NCBI GenBank assembly: GCA_034670065.1
Contig: JAXMOG010000001.1
Coordinates: forward strand, 496,001 to 560,000
Source: Mesobacterium_A sp034670065
GTDB taxonomy: Bacteria > Pseudomonadota > Alphaproteobacteria > Rhodobacterales > Rhodobacteraceae
Direction: 5' to 3'
Length of the DNA: 64,000 bases
The first letter of the stretch is position 1. Each line of letters opens with the position of its first letter. Under the pieces are notes generated by a model that was given only the letters and a program-made list of their open reading frames with translations, did no database searches and was not told the origin of the DNA. Positions 1 through 7,958 of the stretch are shown one piece after another. Both the position numbers and the translations under genes were made by a program.

Positions 1-507
1 AGCGGCCTGCCCGGCAGGCATGTCAGCCAATGCCGCATGAACGGAATAATAGCCGTAGCCACGCCCGTTTTTGACAAAGGCCCAATCGGTGATTTGCGCG
101 GTGCGAAAGGCCAGTGTTTCGCCACGTGCCACGCCCGCAACAGGCTGCGCGGTGTCACTGACCCGCCCTGACAGCAGATCACCCATGTTCGGCTCGAATG
201 CTTCGACCCAAATCTGCTGTTCGCCTTCAATACCTTCGATACGCACTTTCACAGCGCGCAAGTCCCAGTTCGTCTGGTTGGCTTGCGCCGCTTCCAGAAA
301 CTTTGGCAAGTTCTGGCGGGCGTTTTTTTCAGCTATTGCCAAGGCTTCCGCTGCCGAGGCCTGGGCGCGCGATGCAGCGCTGCCATTCGGCATCAGCCCA
401 ACCCGCTCCAAAGCGTCTTGCAACAGGCCTGTGCCCTCCAAGGTTAAAACCGTAAACGCCAAGGCGCCCCAATACATGGGACGGGCCAATAGACTGGGTT
501 TTGGCAT
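1..507 (-). CDS. DUF2314-like protein (3' end outside window)
   Basis: An open frame of 169 codons reads from an ATG at 507 to the window edge without a stop, so the C-terminus is missing. GAGGGGAG stands about 6-8 nt upstream of the ATG. Residues about 10-25 form a short hydrophobic stretch that could be a membrane anchor or signal. The rest has the pattern I associate with DUF2314/YegJ-type domains: an A-R-x-x-L-P-x-F segment, then K-V-R-I-E-G and I-W-V-E, then a late D-W-A-F-V-K-N-G-R-G-Y-G motif. The function of this domain is not established to my knowledge. Longer open frames on the plus strand here have no ribosome-binding site or recognisable protein character, and I treat them as antisense. 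Confidence 0.6.
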   Translation of the reverse strand, partial: MPKPSLLARPMYWGALAFTVLTLEGTGLLQDALERVGLMPNGSAASRAQASAAEALAIAEKNARQNLPKFLEAAQANQTNWDLRAVKVRIEGIEGEQQIWVEAFEPNMGDLLSGRVSDTAQPVAGVARGETLAFRTAQITDWAFVKNGRGYGYYSVHAALADMPAGQAA

Positions 508-884
508 GAACGCTCCCCTCAGAGTCATCGTCAACAGATGGAGCAAACAGCGTGACCGACAGGTGAAACCATGTCTTGATCATCAGCAGCGCTGAATACA
601 ACCGACACGATCATCACTGCAGTTCACGGCAGAATTTTGTCTCAGATCAGATAAATTCATGACCAGAAGGAAGCGACACTTTGCTGGAAACACGTTAAAA
701 AGGACTAGTTTGTCGCATTTTTCCCGAAAAGTTTTCATTCCGCTTGTTTTTTGTGCTTCTTGCCTGTTTTTTCACACCACTTAACGAAAAAGCCCCCCGC
801 ACACAGGGGGCGCGTTCGCATCCGGTTGCAGGCCTTTGCCACAAATGATCTGAGCCGGTGCACATGGTCTGCGAGGAGATGGGC
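508..884. other. Divergent intergenic region upstream of glnB
   Basis: This 377-bp stretch separates the minus-strand DUF2314 gene from glnB and must hold both promoters. It is AT-richer than its surroundings around 640-780. I found no convincing sigma-54 (TGGC-N8-TTGC) element and no credible gene. The one clear structure is the hairpin at 785-811, listed separately. Confidence 0.6.
785..811 (-). terminator. Orphan terminator-like hairpin on the minus strand in the glnB leader
   Basis: GCCCCC (792-797) pairs with GGGGGC (806-811) around an 8-nt loop. On the minus strand the stem is followed directly by TTTTT, the layout of an intrinsic terminator. On the plus strand no T-run follows. No minus-strand gene ends here, so it may stop antisense transcription coming out of glnB, or act as a leader stem in the glnB mRNA. 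Confidence 0.5.
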
Positions 885-1223
885 ATGAAGAAAATCGAAG
901 CCATAATCAAACCCTTCAAACTCGATGAGGTGAAGGAGTCTCTGCAAGAAGCCGGGATCCAAGGCCTCAGCGTAATTGAAGTCAAAGGCTTTGGCCGCCA
1001 AAAGGGCCACACTGAACTATATCGCGGCGCCGAGTACGTCGTCGACTTTCTGCCAAAGGTAAAGATTGAAGTCGTTTTGGATGACGATCAGGTCGATGCC
1101 GCTGTCGAAGCAATTATCAACGCCGCGAAAACCGACAAGATCGGTGACGGCAAGATATTCGTCAGCCCAATTGAGCAGGCAATCCGTATCCGTACCGGGG
1201 AATCCGGCTCAGACGCGCTGTAA
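885..1223 (+). CDS. glnB: Nitrogen regulatory protein P-II (GlnB)
   Basis: 112-aa PII signal-transduction protein, the trimeric cytoplasmic sensor of 2-oxoglutarate and ATP/ADP. In proteobacteria it is uridylylated by GlnD and controls GlnE and NtrB. The start at 885 gives the family N-terminus MKKIEAIIKPFKL and has GAGGAG 6 nt upstream; an in-frame ATG at 858 would add nine non-family residues. The T-loop is intact, with E-L-Y-R-G-A-E-Y placing Tyr51 as the uridylylation site. The B-loop (T-x-x-I-G-D-G-K-I) and the C-terminal I-R-T-G-E are also present. The length is normal. glnA follows 57 bp downstream on the same strand, the usual alphaproteobacterial glnB-glnA pair, so co-transcription is likely. 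Confidence 0.97.
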   Translation: MKKIEAIIKPFKLDEVKESLQEAGIQGLSVIEVKGFGRQKGHTELYRGAEYVVDFLPKVKIEVVLDDDQVDAAVEAIINAAKTDKIGDGKIFVSPIEQAIRIRTGESGSDAL

Positions 1224-1280
1224 GCGCGCGCTGAAATCAGCATTCATACGACTATTCCAACGAAGAAAGGGACTTAGGGA

Positions 1281-2687
1281 ATGAGCAAGGACGCAGTTCT
1301 CAAGACTATCAAGGATGACGACATCGAATATGTCGACATTCGCTTTACAGACCCGCGCGGCAAACTGCAGCACGTGACAGTCATGTCAGACCTGGTCGAC
1401 GAAGATTTCCTTGAAGAAGGCTTCATGTTCGACGGCTCTTCGATCGCTGGTTGGAAGTCGATCGAATCTTCGGACATGAAATTGATGCCCGACACAGAAA
1501 GCGTCTACGTCGACCCGTTCTACGCTGAAAAAACCCTGTGTATCCATTGTTCGGTTGTCGAACCAGACACTGGTGAAGCATATGAGCGTGATCCACGCGG
1601 CACTGCTCAAAAAGCCGAAGCATACCTGATCTCTTCGGGTATCGGTGATGCAGCGTACATGGGCCCGGAAGCAGAATTCTTCCTGTTCGACAACGTTCGC
1701 TACCAGAACTCGATCAACAAAGTGTCTTACGAAGTCGACGCAACCGACGCTTCGTGGAACACCGATACCGACTATGAAATGGGCAACATGGGCCACCGCC
1801 CTGGTGTCAAAGGCGGTTACTTCCCAGTCAACCCAGTGGACGAAGCTCAGGACATCCGTTCTGAAATGCTGTCCACCATGAAACGTCTGGGCATGAAGGT
1901 CGACAAGCACCACCACGAAGTGGCGTCCTGTCAGCACGAACTGGGCTTGATCTTTGGCACGCTGACAAAGCAGGCTGACGAGCTTCAGAAGTACAAATAC
2001 ATCGTTCACAACGTGGCGCACGCGTACGGCAAATCGGCAACTTTCATGCCAAAGCCAATCGCAGGTGACAACGGTACAGGCATGCACGTGAACATGTCTG
2101 TCTGGAAAGATGGCAAGCCGCTGTTCGCAGGCGACAAATATGCCGATCTGAGCCAGGAAGCACTGTACTACATCGGTGGTATCCTGAAGCACGCCAAAGC
2201 GCTGAACGCCTTCACCAACCCATCGACCAACAGCTACAAGCGTTTGATCCCGGGCTTCGAAGCCCCCGTTCTGCGCGCGTACTCTGCAAGCAACCGTTCG
2301 GGCTGTGTGCGTATTCCGTTCAGTGAATCGCCCAAAGCCAAGCGCGTTGAGGCACGTTTCCCCGATCCGGCGGCAAACCCCTACCTGTGCTTTGCAGCTC
2401 TGCTGATGGCTGGCCTTGACGGCATCACGAACAAGATCGATCCCGGCGAAGCCATGGACAAGAACTTGTACGACCTGCCACCAGAAGAACTGGCCGGTAT
2501 CCCAACCGTTTGTGGCTCTCTGCGCGAAGCTCTGGAAGAGCTGGAGAAGGACATGGACTTCCTGCTGGCCGGTGACGTGTTCACCAAAGACCAGATCGCA
2601 GGTTACATCGACCTGAAAATGGAAGAGATCGAAACCTACGAGCACACTCCGCACCCGGTTGAGTTCGGAATGTACTACAGCTGCTAA
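1281..2687 (+). CDS. glnA: Type I glutamine synthetase (GlnA)
   Basis: 468-aa glutamine synthetase, which condenses glutamate, ammonium and ATP to glutamine as a cytoplasmic dodecamer. It carries the N-terminal beta-grasp with the F-D-G-S-S-I-x-G-W signature near residues 50-60, the E-A-E-F-F-L metal-binding strand near 130, the N-G-T-G-M-H ATP/glutamate segment near 264-269, and R-I-P-F/K-A-K-R-V-E-A-R-F-P-D substrate loops near 340-360. The adenylylation site is intact: K-N-L-Y-D-L-P, Tyr397. This is the GSI-beta form controlled by GlnE. It starts 57 bp after glnB with AAAGGGACTTAGGGA upstream, and ends just before a strong terminator. The intact PII Tyr51 and GS Tyr397 indicate the classical two-tier covalent control of ammonium assimilation. 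Confidence 0.98.
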   Translation: MSKDAVLKTIKDDDIEYVDIRFTDPRGKLQHVTVMSDLVDEDFLEEGFMFDGSSIAGWKSIESSDMKLMPDTESVYVDPFYAEKTLCIHCSVVEPDTGEAYERDPRGTAQKAEAYLISSGIGDAAYMGPEAEFFLFDNVRYQNSINKVSYEVDATDASWNTDTDYEMGNMGHRPGVKGGYFPVNPVDEAQDIRSEMLSTMKRLGMKVDKHHHEVASCQHELGLIFGTLTKQADELQKYKYIVHNVAHAYGKSATFMPKPIAGDNGTGMHVNMSVWKDGKPLFAGDKYADLSQEALYYIGGILKHAKALNAFTNPSTNSYKRLIPGFEAPVLRAYSASNRSGCVRIPFSESPKAKRVEARFPDPAANPYLCFAALLMAGLDGITNKIDPGEAMDKNLYDLPPEELAGIPTVCGSLREALEELEKDMDFLLAGDVFTKDQIAGYIDLKMEEIETYEHTPHPVEFGMYYSC

Positions 2688-2710
2688 TTCCTTTTAGCTG
2701 CACGTATTTT

Positions 2711-2745
2711 GGGCGTCCCGTTTTTCGGGGCGCCCTTATTTATTG
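2711..2745 (+). terminator. Intrinsic terminator of glnB-glnA
   Basis: GGGCGTCCCG (2711-2720) pairs with CGGGGCGCCC (2726-2735) around a T-rich loop, with one G-T wobble, followed by TTATTTATT. It lies 24 bp after the glnA stop. Confidence 0.85.
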
Positions 2746-2839
2746 TTAAAGGTGAACATCACAATTTGGCCGCAAACTGGGCGTCAAACACACTTATTCT
2801 GACCGGTAGATTGAAGTGAAATCAACCTGAGGCTGATGA

Positions 2840-3205
2840 ATGCGGAAATCTAAACCGGTCGACTTCGCAGCGCGGCTTGAACGGGCCACAGAACACCACA
2901 CAACGCCGACACCAAGGTCAGAACAAGCTGAAGTTGCCTGCTCAGTGCAATGTAAGGCGCCTTTTCCCGCGCAGCCCCAGGCCAGCACTCAGCGTCTGGA
3001 TTTCAGCATACAATCAGATACGGCCGAACAGGCGCTACAACGCTGGAAGACCTGCGCCAATGTGGCCTTGCGTATGGTATGTCCAACCGTCTTGGTGCTG
3101 TGGTGCAGCATTGAAGTGTTCAAGTTCATCAATCAAACCGTTCAAACGCAAATCACGCAAAATACCACGGCATTGGAATCAACGTTGCATCAAGCTTTGC
3201 AGTGA
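2840..3205 (+). CDS. Possible small hypothetical protein
   Basis: A 121-codon frame with no family I recognise. The first half is basic and polar. Residues about 75-97 are hydrophobic (N-V-A-L-R-M-V-C-P-T-V-L-V-L-W) and could be a single membrane helix, followed by a Thr/Gln-rich tail. The upstream TGAGG is a weak ribosome-binding site. It sits alone between the glnA terminator and a larger unknown gene on the same strand. An overlapping frame (2877-3269) is Arg/Pro-rich and looks like a shadow. Treat this as a candidate only; conservation of the frame in relatives would decide it. Confidence 0.4.
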   Translation: MRKSKPVDFAARLERATEHHTTPTPRSEQAEVACSVQCKAPFPAQPQASTQRLDFSIQSDTAEQALQRWKTCANVALRMVCPTVLVLWCSIEVFKFINQTVQTQITQNTTALESTLHQALQ

Positions 3206-3325
3206 TTTGCCTTTTTGTTGCCGCGGTGCAGCGTTAACCAATCCAGAACTTGAGTCGCACAGCTGTTAGCGCCGTCATCAGATCGTCGCTTTGTCTTCGG
3301 GTGCGCAACAATCCCCCCAAAAATG

Positions 3326-3363
3326 TAAGATTGCCCCCGAATTATCACAATCTTAGGGTTTTT
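3326..3363 (+). other. Stem-loop with T-run upstream of the 3426 gene
   Basis: TAAGATTG (3326-3333) and CAATCTTA (3348-3355) form a perfect 8-bp inverted repeat with a 14-nt loop, followed by GGGTTTTT. It could terminate the weak 2840-3205 gene, or be a leader structure 62 bp before the next start codon. Confidence 0.35.
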
Positions 3364-3425
3364 GCCCCGATTTCCGCCCCATTGCCGGATTAACCATAAC
3401 TCGACCCGGATCAGCAGAGGGGCTT

Positions 3426-4967
3426 ATGGCAATGGACGTACAGGCAACACTTTTATACCGATCAATCAGGCCCGTCGATTTTGACGCGCTTGCGACATCG
3501 GTCAACGCATGGCTCGGAACGGAAGACATGGCGATGCATCACTGCCCTTCGGCAGGTGATACATTCGTTTTGATGTCGAACCCGCGCTACCATGCGGTAA
3601 TCAATATTGAACACGAAAAAATTGCAGCAGCAGAAATTTTGACAGCGCTTTCCGCGCCGAATTTGCAAAGCAAGAATTTCGATTATGCAGACGCGCTGCA
3701 AGCGCATCGTCTGCAGGTAAAAATCAGCATCGGTGATGGCCCGATGCACGTGGCATCCGACGTTCGCGAATGGATGGACAAGATGGGCAAGCACCAAGAA
3801 GCCCCCACTTGCCCCAAGGACCTGAAGCTTTGTGCTCTTAACGGACTGGTTCAACAGTTCTTGGCGCATGATGTTCCAGAACTGGTTTACTGGGCGCAAT
3901 CGGATACGATCTTCACACCTGAAGAAGTGTCTGAAGCATCCGATATGCTGTTCCCACTACCGTTGATCATCACACCGGTTACGGTGGCTGGCAAATCCGG
4001 CACTGTTCCAGGCGTGATCATGCAGAACTCAAGCTTGCTGACTGGCCGTACCTTGATGGTCGAAGCAGGAACGCTGCCCACACCAGAGGCGACAGGTATC
4101 GCCATGTGGTTGCTGAGCAAGAGCATGAAGGGTCAATTGTCATTGGATCACGGCGTTGCGTTGGAAACACCGGGCTTCCCCGCCCTGTATTTGCGACATG
4201 AACAACCCGATGAGATGGACAAGCACGGTCGCATCGTGATCACCGGCACACAGCCAGTGGCACTGGATACACGTCCGCAAATGGAGCTGTCGCCAATTTC
4301 GGTCGCCAAACCGGCGTCTGACGTTTCGCAAGCCGAGATTTTGGCACCTGCGAAACCAGCAGAGCGTCCGTTCTTTACATCGGTCCGCATGGAAACAGCG
4401 CCCGCATATGTGCCTACGCAACCTGCCGTTGCCGCTGAACGTACCGCCGCGCCGTCTCTTGTTGCAAATTCCGAACCAACACCGGCACAGCATACACCGA
4501 TGTCGGCCGAAAATGCGCTGCAGGCCCTGCACAAGCAAGCCAAAGCCATGGAAGAACAGGCTAAAGCCGAAGCCGAAGCCGCCCAGGCAGCCGAAGCGCA
4601 ACAGATTGAAGAACAACAAGCGGAAGCTGTCGAGCAGCAGCCCCAAACAGACCCAACGGAAGTGCAGGCAGCGCCTACGCCCCCGCCGGTCACAGCAAAA
4701 GGGTGGGCTAACGCCGCTAAGCGTGCCAACCCTTTTGATTTAGCGGCCGCTGCGGCCGCCAACTCTCCCGCTGCCCAAAAGAACACAACAACCAGCCAGG
4801 CCAAGAAATCCGGCGAAATCAGCAATAACCTGCCTTCGCATCACAAGGATTTGGACGTCGCACAGGTCTTTTTGGCCGCCGCGGCAAACAGCCAGCCGAA
4901 AGAAAAGTTTTCGGTTCGCGCAGCACTTCGCAAGCTCCCTGTACCGGGATCTGCCAAGTCAGCCTGA
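3426..4967 (+). CDS. Protein of unknown function with an Ala/Glu/Gln-rich linker
   Basis: 513-aa cytoplasmic-looking protein without a signal peptide or membrane segment; I do not recognise a named family. Residues 1 to about 270 look like one folded domain of mixed alpha/beta composition, with conserved-looking patches such as Y-H-A-V-I-N-I-E and G-I-A-M-W-L-L. Residues about 290-480 are low-complexity: Pro/Ala-rich, then a K/E/A/Q stretch (K-A-K-A-M-E-E-Q-A-K-A-E-A-E-A) that should form a charged coiled coil. A short conserved-looking tail follows (D-V-A-Q-V-F-L-A-A-A-A-N). The start ATG at 3426 follows GAGGGG by about 5 nt. It is monocistronic, with a strong terminator after it. The build suggests a scaffold or interaction protein, but that is inference. 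Confidence 0.8.
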   Translation: MAMDVQATLLYRSIRPVDFDALATSVNAWLGTEDMAMHHCPSAGDTFVLMSNPRYHAVINIEHEKIAAAEILTALSAPNLQSKNFDYADALQAHRLQVKISIGDGPMHVASDVREWMDKMGKHQEAPTCPKDLKLCALNGLVQQFLAHDVPELVYWAQSDTIFTPEEVSEASDMLFPLPLIITPVTVAGKSGTVPGVIMQNSSLLTGRTLMVEAGTLPTPEATGIAMWLLSKSMKGQLSLDHGVALETPGFPALYLRHEQPDEMDKHGRIVITGTQPVALDTRPQMELSPISVAKPASDVSQAEILAPAKPAERPFFTSVRMETAPAYVPTQPAVAAERTAAPSLVANSEPTPAQHTPMSAENALQALHKQAKAMEEQAKAEAEAAQAAEAQQIEEQQAEAVEQQPQTDPTEVQAAPTPPPVTAKGWANAAKRANPFDLAAAAAANSPAAQKNTTTSQAKKSGEISNNLPSHHKDLDVAQVFLAAAANSQPKEKFSVRAALRKLPVPGSAKSA

Positions 4968-5010
4968 CTGTAACGGTTCGTCTGCACACAGCTGGCGAGA
5001 AAATAATGAA

Positions 5011-5041
5011 AAATGGCGGGTTCTCGGACCCGCCATTTTTC
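5011..5041 (+). terminator. Intrinsic terminator after the 3426-4967 gene
   Basis: AATGGCGGGT (5012-5021) pairs with ACCCGCCATT (5028-5037) around a 6-nt loop and runs into TTTTTCG. The stem ends near 5041, about 50 bp before the ribosome-binding site of the next gene. Confidence 0.88.
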
Positions 5042-5106
5042 GTTTATGCACAAAGCAGGGTTATTTCGCCCCAACACAACTGCGAATTCGATTAGGAGAC
5101 TTGATT

Positions 5107-5910
5107 ATGCGCACTTTGGCCAAAGTTGTTTTGTCCCTTGCTTTCATCTTGCCGACCGCCAGTTTTGGAGCATCTTGCGGCAATACCTCTGCCGGATTTT
5201 CCGCGTGGAAGGCCGAATTTGCACAGGAAGCCAAACGCCAGGGAGTGCGCAATTCTGGCCTGCAAGCCTTGGCAAATGCGGGATATTCTCAGCGGACCAT
5301 CAATGCAGACCGAAACCAAAAAGGCGTGAAATACGCCCTGAATGATTTCATTCGTATCCGTTTGGGCTCGATCGATGGGTTTGCGGCACAGGCGCGCAAA
5401 CGCAAGGCTGCAAATCCCAATTTCTTTGCCTCTGTAGAAAAGAAGTATGGCGTCCCATCTGGGATCTTGTTGGCCATTCACGGCATGGAAACCGGGTTTG
5501 GCCGCAATATGGGGTCTGAGCCTGTCATCTCATCCATCCTGACGGTGGCCTATGATTGCCGCCGGTCTGATTTTTTCAAACCACATGCCATAGCCGCACT
5601 GCAAATGGTTGATCTTGGCACGTTGTCCCCAAACCAGTTGGGTGCTTTTCACGGAGAATTGGGCCACACCCAGTTCTTGCCAGGAAATGCGCTGCAATAC
5701 GGTGTTGATGCGACAGGTGATGGCCGGGCGGATTTCTACAATTGGGCGGATGCGCTGGCCTCTACCGCGCATTACCTCAAAAAAAAGGGCTGGAAGAAAA
5801 ACAAGCCATACCAGGAAGGTAGCGCCAATTTCCGTGTTTTGAACGAATGGAACGCCGCCACCGTTTATCAACAGGCCATTGCCCTGTCTGCGGAACGTAT
5901 CGACCGTTAA
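5107..5910 (+). CDS. Lytic murein transglycosylase, MltB/GH103-like
   Basis: 267-aa exported enzyme expected to cleave the MurNAc-GlcNAc bond of peptidoglycan with 1,6-anhydro product formation. A signal peptide spans residues about 1-21 (hydrophobic core, then S-F-G-A). The catalytic Glu lies in H-G-M-E-T-G-F-G-R-N-M-G (Glu128), followed by the typical Y-D-C-R-R-S-D-F-F segment and the late G-E-L-G-H-T-Q-F-L-P sequence of SLT_2/MltB enzymes. No C-terminal peptidoglycan-binding domain is present, so it is a short form. ATG 5107 is preferred over the in-frame TTG at 5101 because AGGAG lies 8 nt before it. There is no lipobox, so it is probably periplasmic rather than outer-membrane anchored. 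Confidence 0.88.
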   Translation: MRTLAKVVLSLAFILPTASFGASCGNTSAGFSAWKAEFAQEAKRQGVRNSGLQALANAGYSQRTINADRNQKGVKYALNDFIRIRLGSIDGFAAQARKRKAANPNFFASVEKKYGVPSGILLAIHGMETGFGRNMGSEPVISSILTVAYDCRRSDFFKPHAIAALQMVDLGTLSPNQLGAFHGELGHTQFLPGNALQYGVDATGDGRADFYNWADALASTAHYLKKKGWKKNKPYQEGSANFRVLNEWNAATVYQQAIALSAERIDR

Positions 5911-5928
5911 TCGCCCGTTTCCGAGCCT

Positions 5929-6666
5929 TTAGCTTGGCGTGTCTTCCAGCCGCAAAACATAGGTGTGGATCGAAAACAGAACCGCGTTGCTTTTGGGCAG
6001 TCGAACCAAACATTGCCGCTCAGAGCGTAGGAACCGCGGCGCGCCCGGCTTTGCCTTTGGCCGCGGGCGTGGGCTGTTTTGCGGTTGAAACAAAGCGGGA
6101 TCAGGATGTTCATGCGCGTTGAAGCGCCACAACGGGCGATCCGGCTTAACCGCGTCCAGCAATCGTTGCACCCGCTTGGCCAATTGACTGTCATAGCTTG
6201 GCACGGGATCGTGGATCCCAATCATGGGCCGGTCCAGTTTCTCAGCCAGACGCCAGTTGGATGGGAAGCACAGAACCGCGCCAGTTAAGATATGTTCCTC
6301 GGCGCCATCCGGCTTTTCCATCAGGCAGAAATCTTCCTGAAACAGGTGGCCGAGCGTATCTAGCGGTGCGTCAAAATCCAAAGGTACGTTCTGTTTGTCT
6401 GGCCGGGTGACACTGTCTTTTCCAATCTCAAATCCGCTTGGCGCATGACCTAACGCATATTCCAGGGCTTCTTGCGCCACGGAAAGTGAGCTTGAATTTA
6501 ACCTCACAACCTCTTGGTAATTATTCGAAATAAGCCGTTCTCGCTCTGCCATTTGGGCTTGATAGGCGTCATCCACCAACAGCCAATTGCTTAGCTCCAA
6601 CGGTTTGACTCCGGGCAATCCGGGCATGGGCGAAATTTCGTAGGGAAGGTGAGATTGTAGAATCAT
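5929..6666 (-). CDS. HODM alpha-subunit-like protein (DUF3445)
   Basis: 245-aa protein of the heme-dependent oxidative N-demethylase alpha-subunit-like family (formerly DUF3445). The hallmark block is L-x-Q-E-D-F-C-L-M, followed by G-A-V-L-C-F-P-S-N-W-R-L-A-E-K, I-H-D-P-V-P-x-Y, R-V-Q-R-L-L-D-A-V-K-P-D-R-P-L-W-R-F-N and D-P-A-L-F-Q-P. Characterised relatives demethylate dimethylamine-type substrates; the substrate here is unknown. In some bacteria the gene sits next to reductase partners, but none are here: the neighbours are a convergent transglycosylase and a divergent Cache protein. AAAGGG just before the ATG serves as the ribosome-binding site. Confidence 0.85.
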   Translation of the reverse strand: MILQSHLPYEISPMPGLPGVKPLELSNWLLVDDAYQAQMAERERLISNNYQEVVRLNSSSLSVAQEALEYALGHAPSGFEIGKDSVTRPDKQNVPLDFDAPLDTLGHLFQEDFCLMEKPDGAEEHILTGAVLCFPSNWRLAEKLDRPMIGIHDPVPSYDSQLAKRVQRLLDAVKPDRPLWRFNAHEHPDPALFQPQNSPRPRPKAKPGAPRFLRSERQCLVRLPKSNAVLFSIHTYVLRLEDTPS

Positions 6667-6817
6667 ACCCTTTGCTACCGCGCATTTTCGACGCTGTCTT
6701 CCACCAGTTGTTAACCGCGATCTGATTTTTCATTCCGTCCCCTAAAGCGAGTAGGAAATTCGCAACCTTTGCCCCCTAACTGTGGTTGGCAATCGTATCT
6801 CAGCAAAGGATCTGATC

Positions 6818-7387
6818 GTGAAGAAACTGTTGCTCGCTGGCGCATTGATTGCCGCCGCCTTTCAGCCCGCTCACGCCATGGAAGTAAACAATCTCTTGTC
6901 GATGTTTATCGAAACGAATGTGCGCAACTGGAGCAATCAAGCCATTCTTGTTGACGCGATCGAAGCGCAAAACAAGAAGACCAGCGCCTATACTTTGGCT
7001 GAAATTGAAGCGCTGGATCAGCAATGGCGTGACGAAGTTGGCCAACGCCACGGCGCGATGATCCTGCCCATCGTTGAAAACCCATCATCGGACTTTCTGC
7101 GTAGTCAAATTGATACCTCTGCCGGGGTGATAACAGAAATCCTGTTGATGGATGCCAAGGGGCTGAACGTGGCTGTGTCCTCCCCCACGTCTGACTATTG
7201 GCAGGGCGATGAAGCCAAATACCTTGAAACCTACCCCAAGGGTGCCGCTGCGCTACATATCGGCGACGTGGAGTTCGATGAAAGCAGTCAACAGTATCAA
7301 TTTCAGGTGTCGATGCCCGTCGTTGATGCCGATGGCACGGTAATTGGCGCCATCACAGTGGGGCTGAACGCCGAACAGTTCTTGTAG
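6818..7387 (+). CDS. Exported single-Cache (PDC-like) sensor-domain protein
   Basis: 189-aa secreted protein starting at GTG 6818, which has AAAGGA 7 nt upstream; frames extended to 6782 lack such a site. Residues 1-20 are a signal peptide ending A-H-A. The mature part is mostly helical at first (V-R-N-W-S-N-Q-A-I-L-V-D-A-I). It then shows the Cache/PDC pattern I-L-L-M-D-A-K-G-L-N-V-A-V-S-S-P-T-S-D-Y-W-Q-G-D-E, closing with V-D-A-D-G-T-V-I-G-A-I-T-V-G. No membrane anchor or output domain follows, so it is a free-standing periplasmic ligand-binding domain whose partner is not obvious here. The nearest genes on each side point elsewhere. Confidence 0.72.
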   Translation: MKKLLLAGALIAAAFQPAHAMEVNNLLSMFIETNVRNWSNQAILVDAIEAQNKKTSAYTLAEIEALDQQWRDEVGQRHGAMILPIVENPSSDFLRSQIDTSAGVITEILLMDAKGLNVAVSSPTSDYWQGDEAKYLETYPKGAAALHIGDVEFDESSQQYQFQVSMPVVDADGTVIGAITVGLNAEQFL

Positions 7388-7422
7388 CGGTCGGCCCTAC
7401 GCGCACTTTACCCGCGCAGGTA

Positions 7423-7953
7423 TCAGGCGCGCCGCAAAACCTTATCCCGCATCCGTAGGATTGAGGGCGCGTCGGTCACGCTCTCCAATTCAGCCAAGGG
7501 AACCCAGGCCAAGGCGTGGGATTCCGCAGAGGCTGCGATTTCGCCCGTCTCCGCCTGTAAAAGGTAGCGGATGTCGTAGTGCAAATGTTCAGGCTCTGCC
7601 CCACGTGCGGGGATTGTGTGAATATCTACGTCCAGAACAGCGCGCTGAATGAAACCAATGCGAGACAGGCCGGATTCTTCATAGGCCTCTTTCAGCGCAA
7701 CAAAGGGTACATCGGCTATCCCATCACAATGGCCGCCCAGTTGCAGCCATCGGTTCAGCTTTCGATGATGGGTCAGCAACACAGCCCGTCTATCGGGAGA
7801 CAGTACAAAGGCCGACCCCGTGACATGCCCACCAATGCTGGCATCCCGTGAAAACGCCCCCGGCTGCTGCGACACAAAGGTTTTCACTCGGCTCCAGCTG
7901 CGCTGTTCTTCCGGTGTTTCCGGGGTGAACGTGCCTATTCCGTCAATCACCAC
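7423..7953 (-). CDS. NUDIX hydrolase with a degenerate Nudix box
   Basis: 176-aa NUDIX-fold protein expected to hydrolyse a nucleoside-diphosphate-linked compound. The Nudix box region reads G-G-H-C-D-G-I-A-D, then K-E-A-Y-E-E-S-G-L, so the R-E-U-x-E-E-x-G-U core is present with Lys for Arg, and the first Glu of the canonical box is absent. The subgroup with G-G-H-C-D-G is common in proteobacteria and its substrate is not defined. It starts at GTG 7953, five bases after the stop of the upstream membrane EEP protein and inside the same message, with GGTGAG as ribosome-binding site, so the two are probably co-expressed. Confidence 0.88.
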   Translation of the reverse strand: MVIDGIGTFTPETPEEQRSWSRVKTFVSQQPGAFSRDASIGGHVTGSAFVLSPDRRAVLLTHHRKLNRWLQLGGHCDGIADVPFVALKEAYEESGLSRIGFIQRAVLDVDIHTIPARGAEPEHLHYDIRYLLQAETGEIAASAESHALAWVPLAELESVTDAPSILRMRDKVLRRA

Positions 7954-7958
7954 GGGCG

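Noticed and set aside
71..595. Plus-strand frames over the first 600 bp
   Set aside because: They oppose the DUF2314-like gene, which has the domain pattern and ribosome-binding site. The plus-strand products are Ser/Arg/Pro-rich, typical of a wrong frame.
735..1010. Minus-strand frame over the glnB leader and 5' end
   Set aside because: No family features and it crosses the terminator-like hairpin; glnB on the plus strand is certain.
2877..3269. Second frame overlapping the 2840-3205 candidate
   Set aside because: Arg/Pro/Cys-rich composition, no ribosome-binding site, and it is offset from the better frame by reading through the same DNA.
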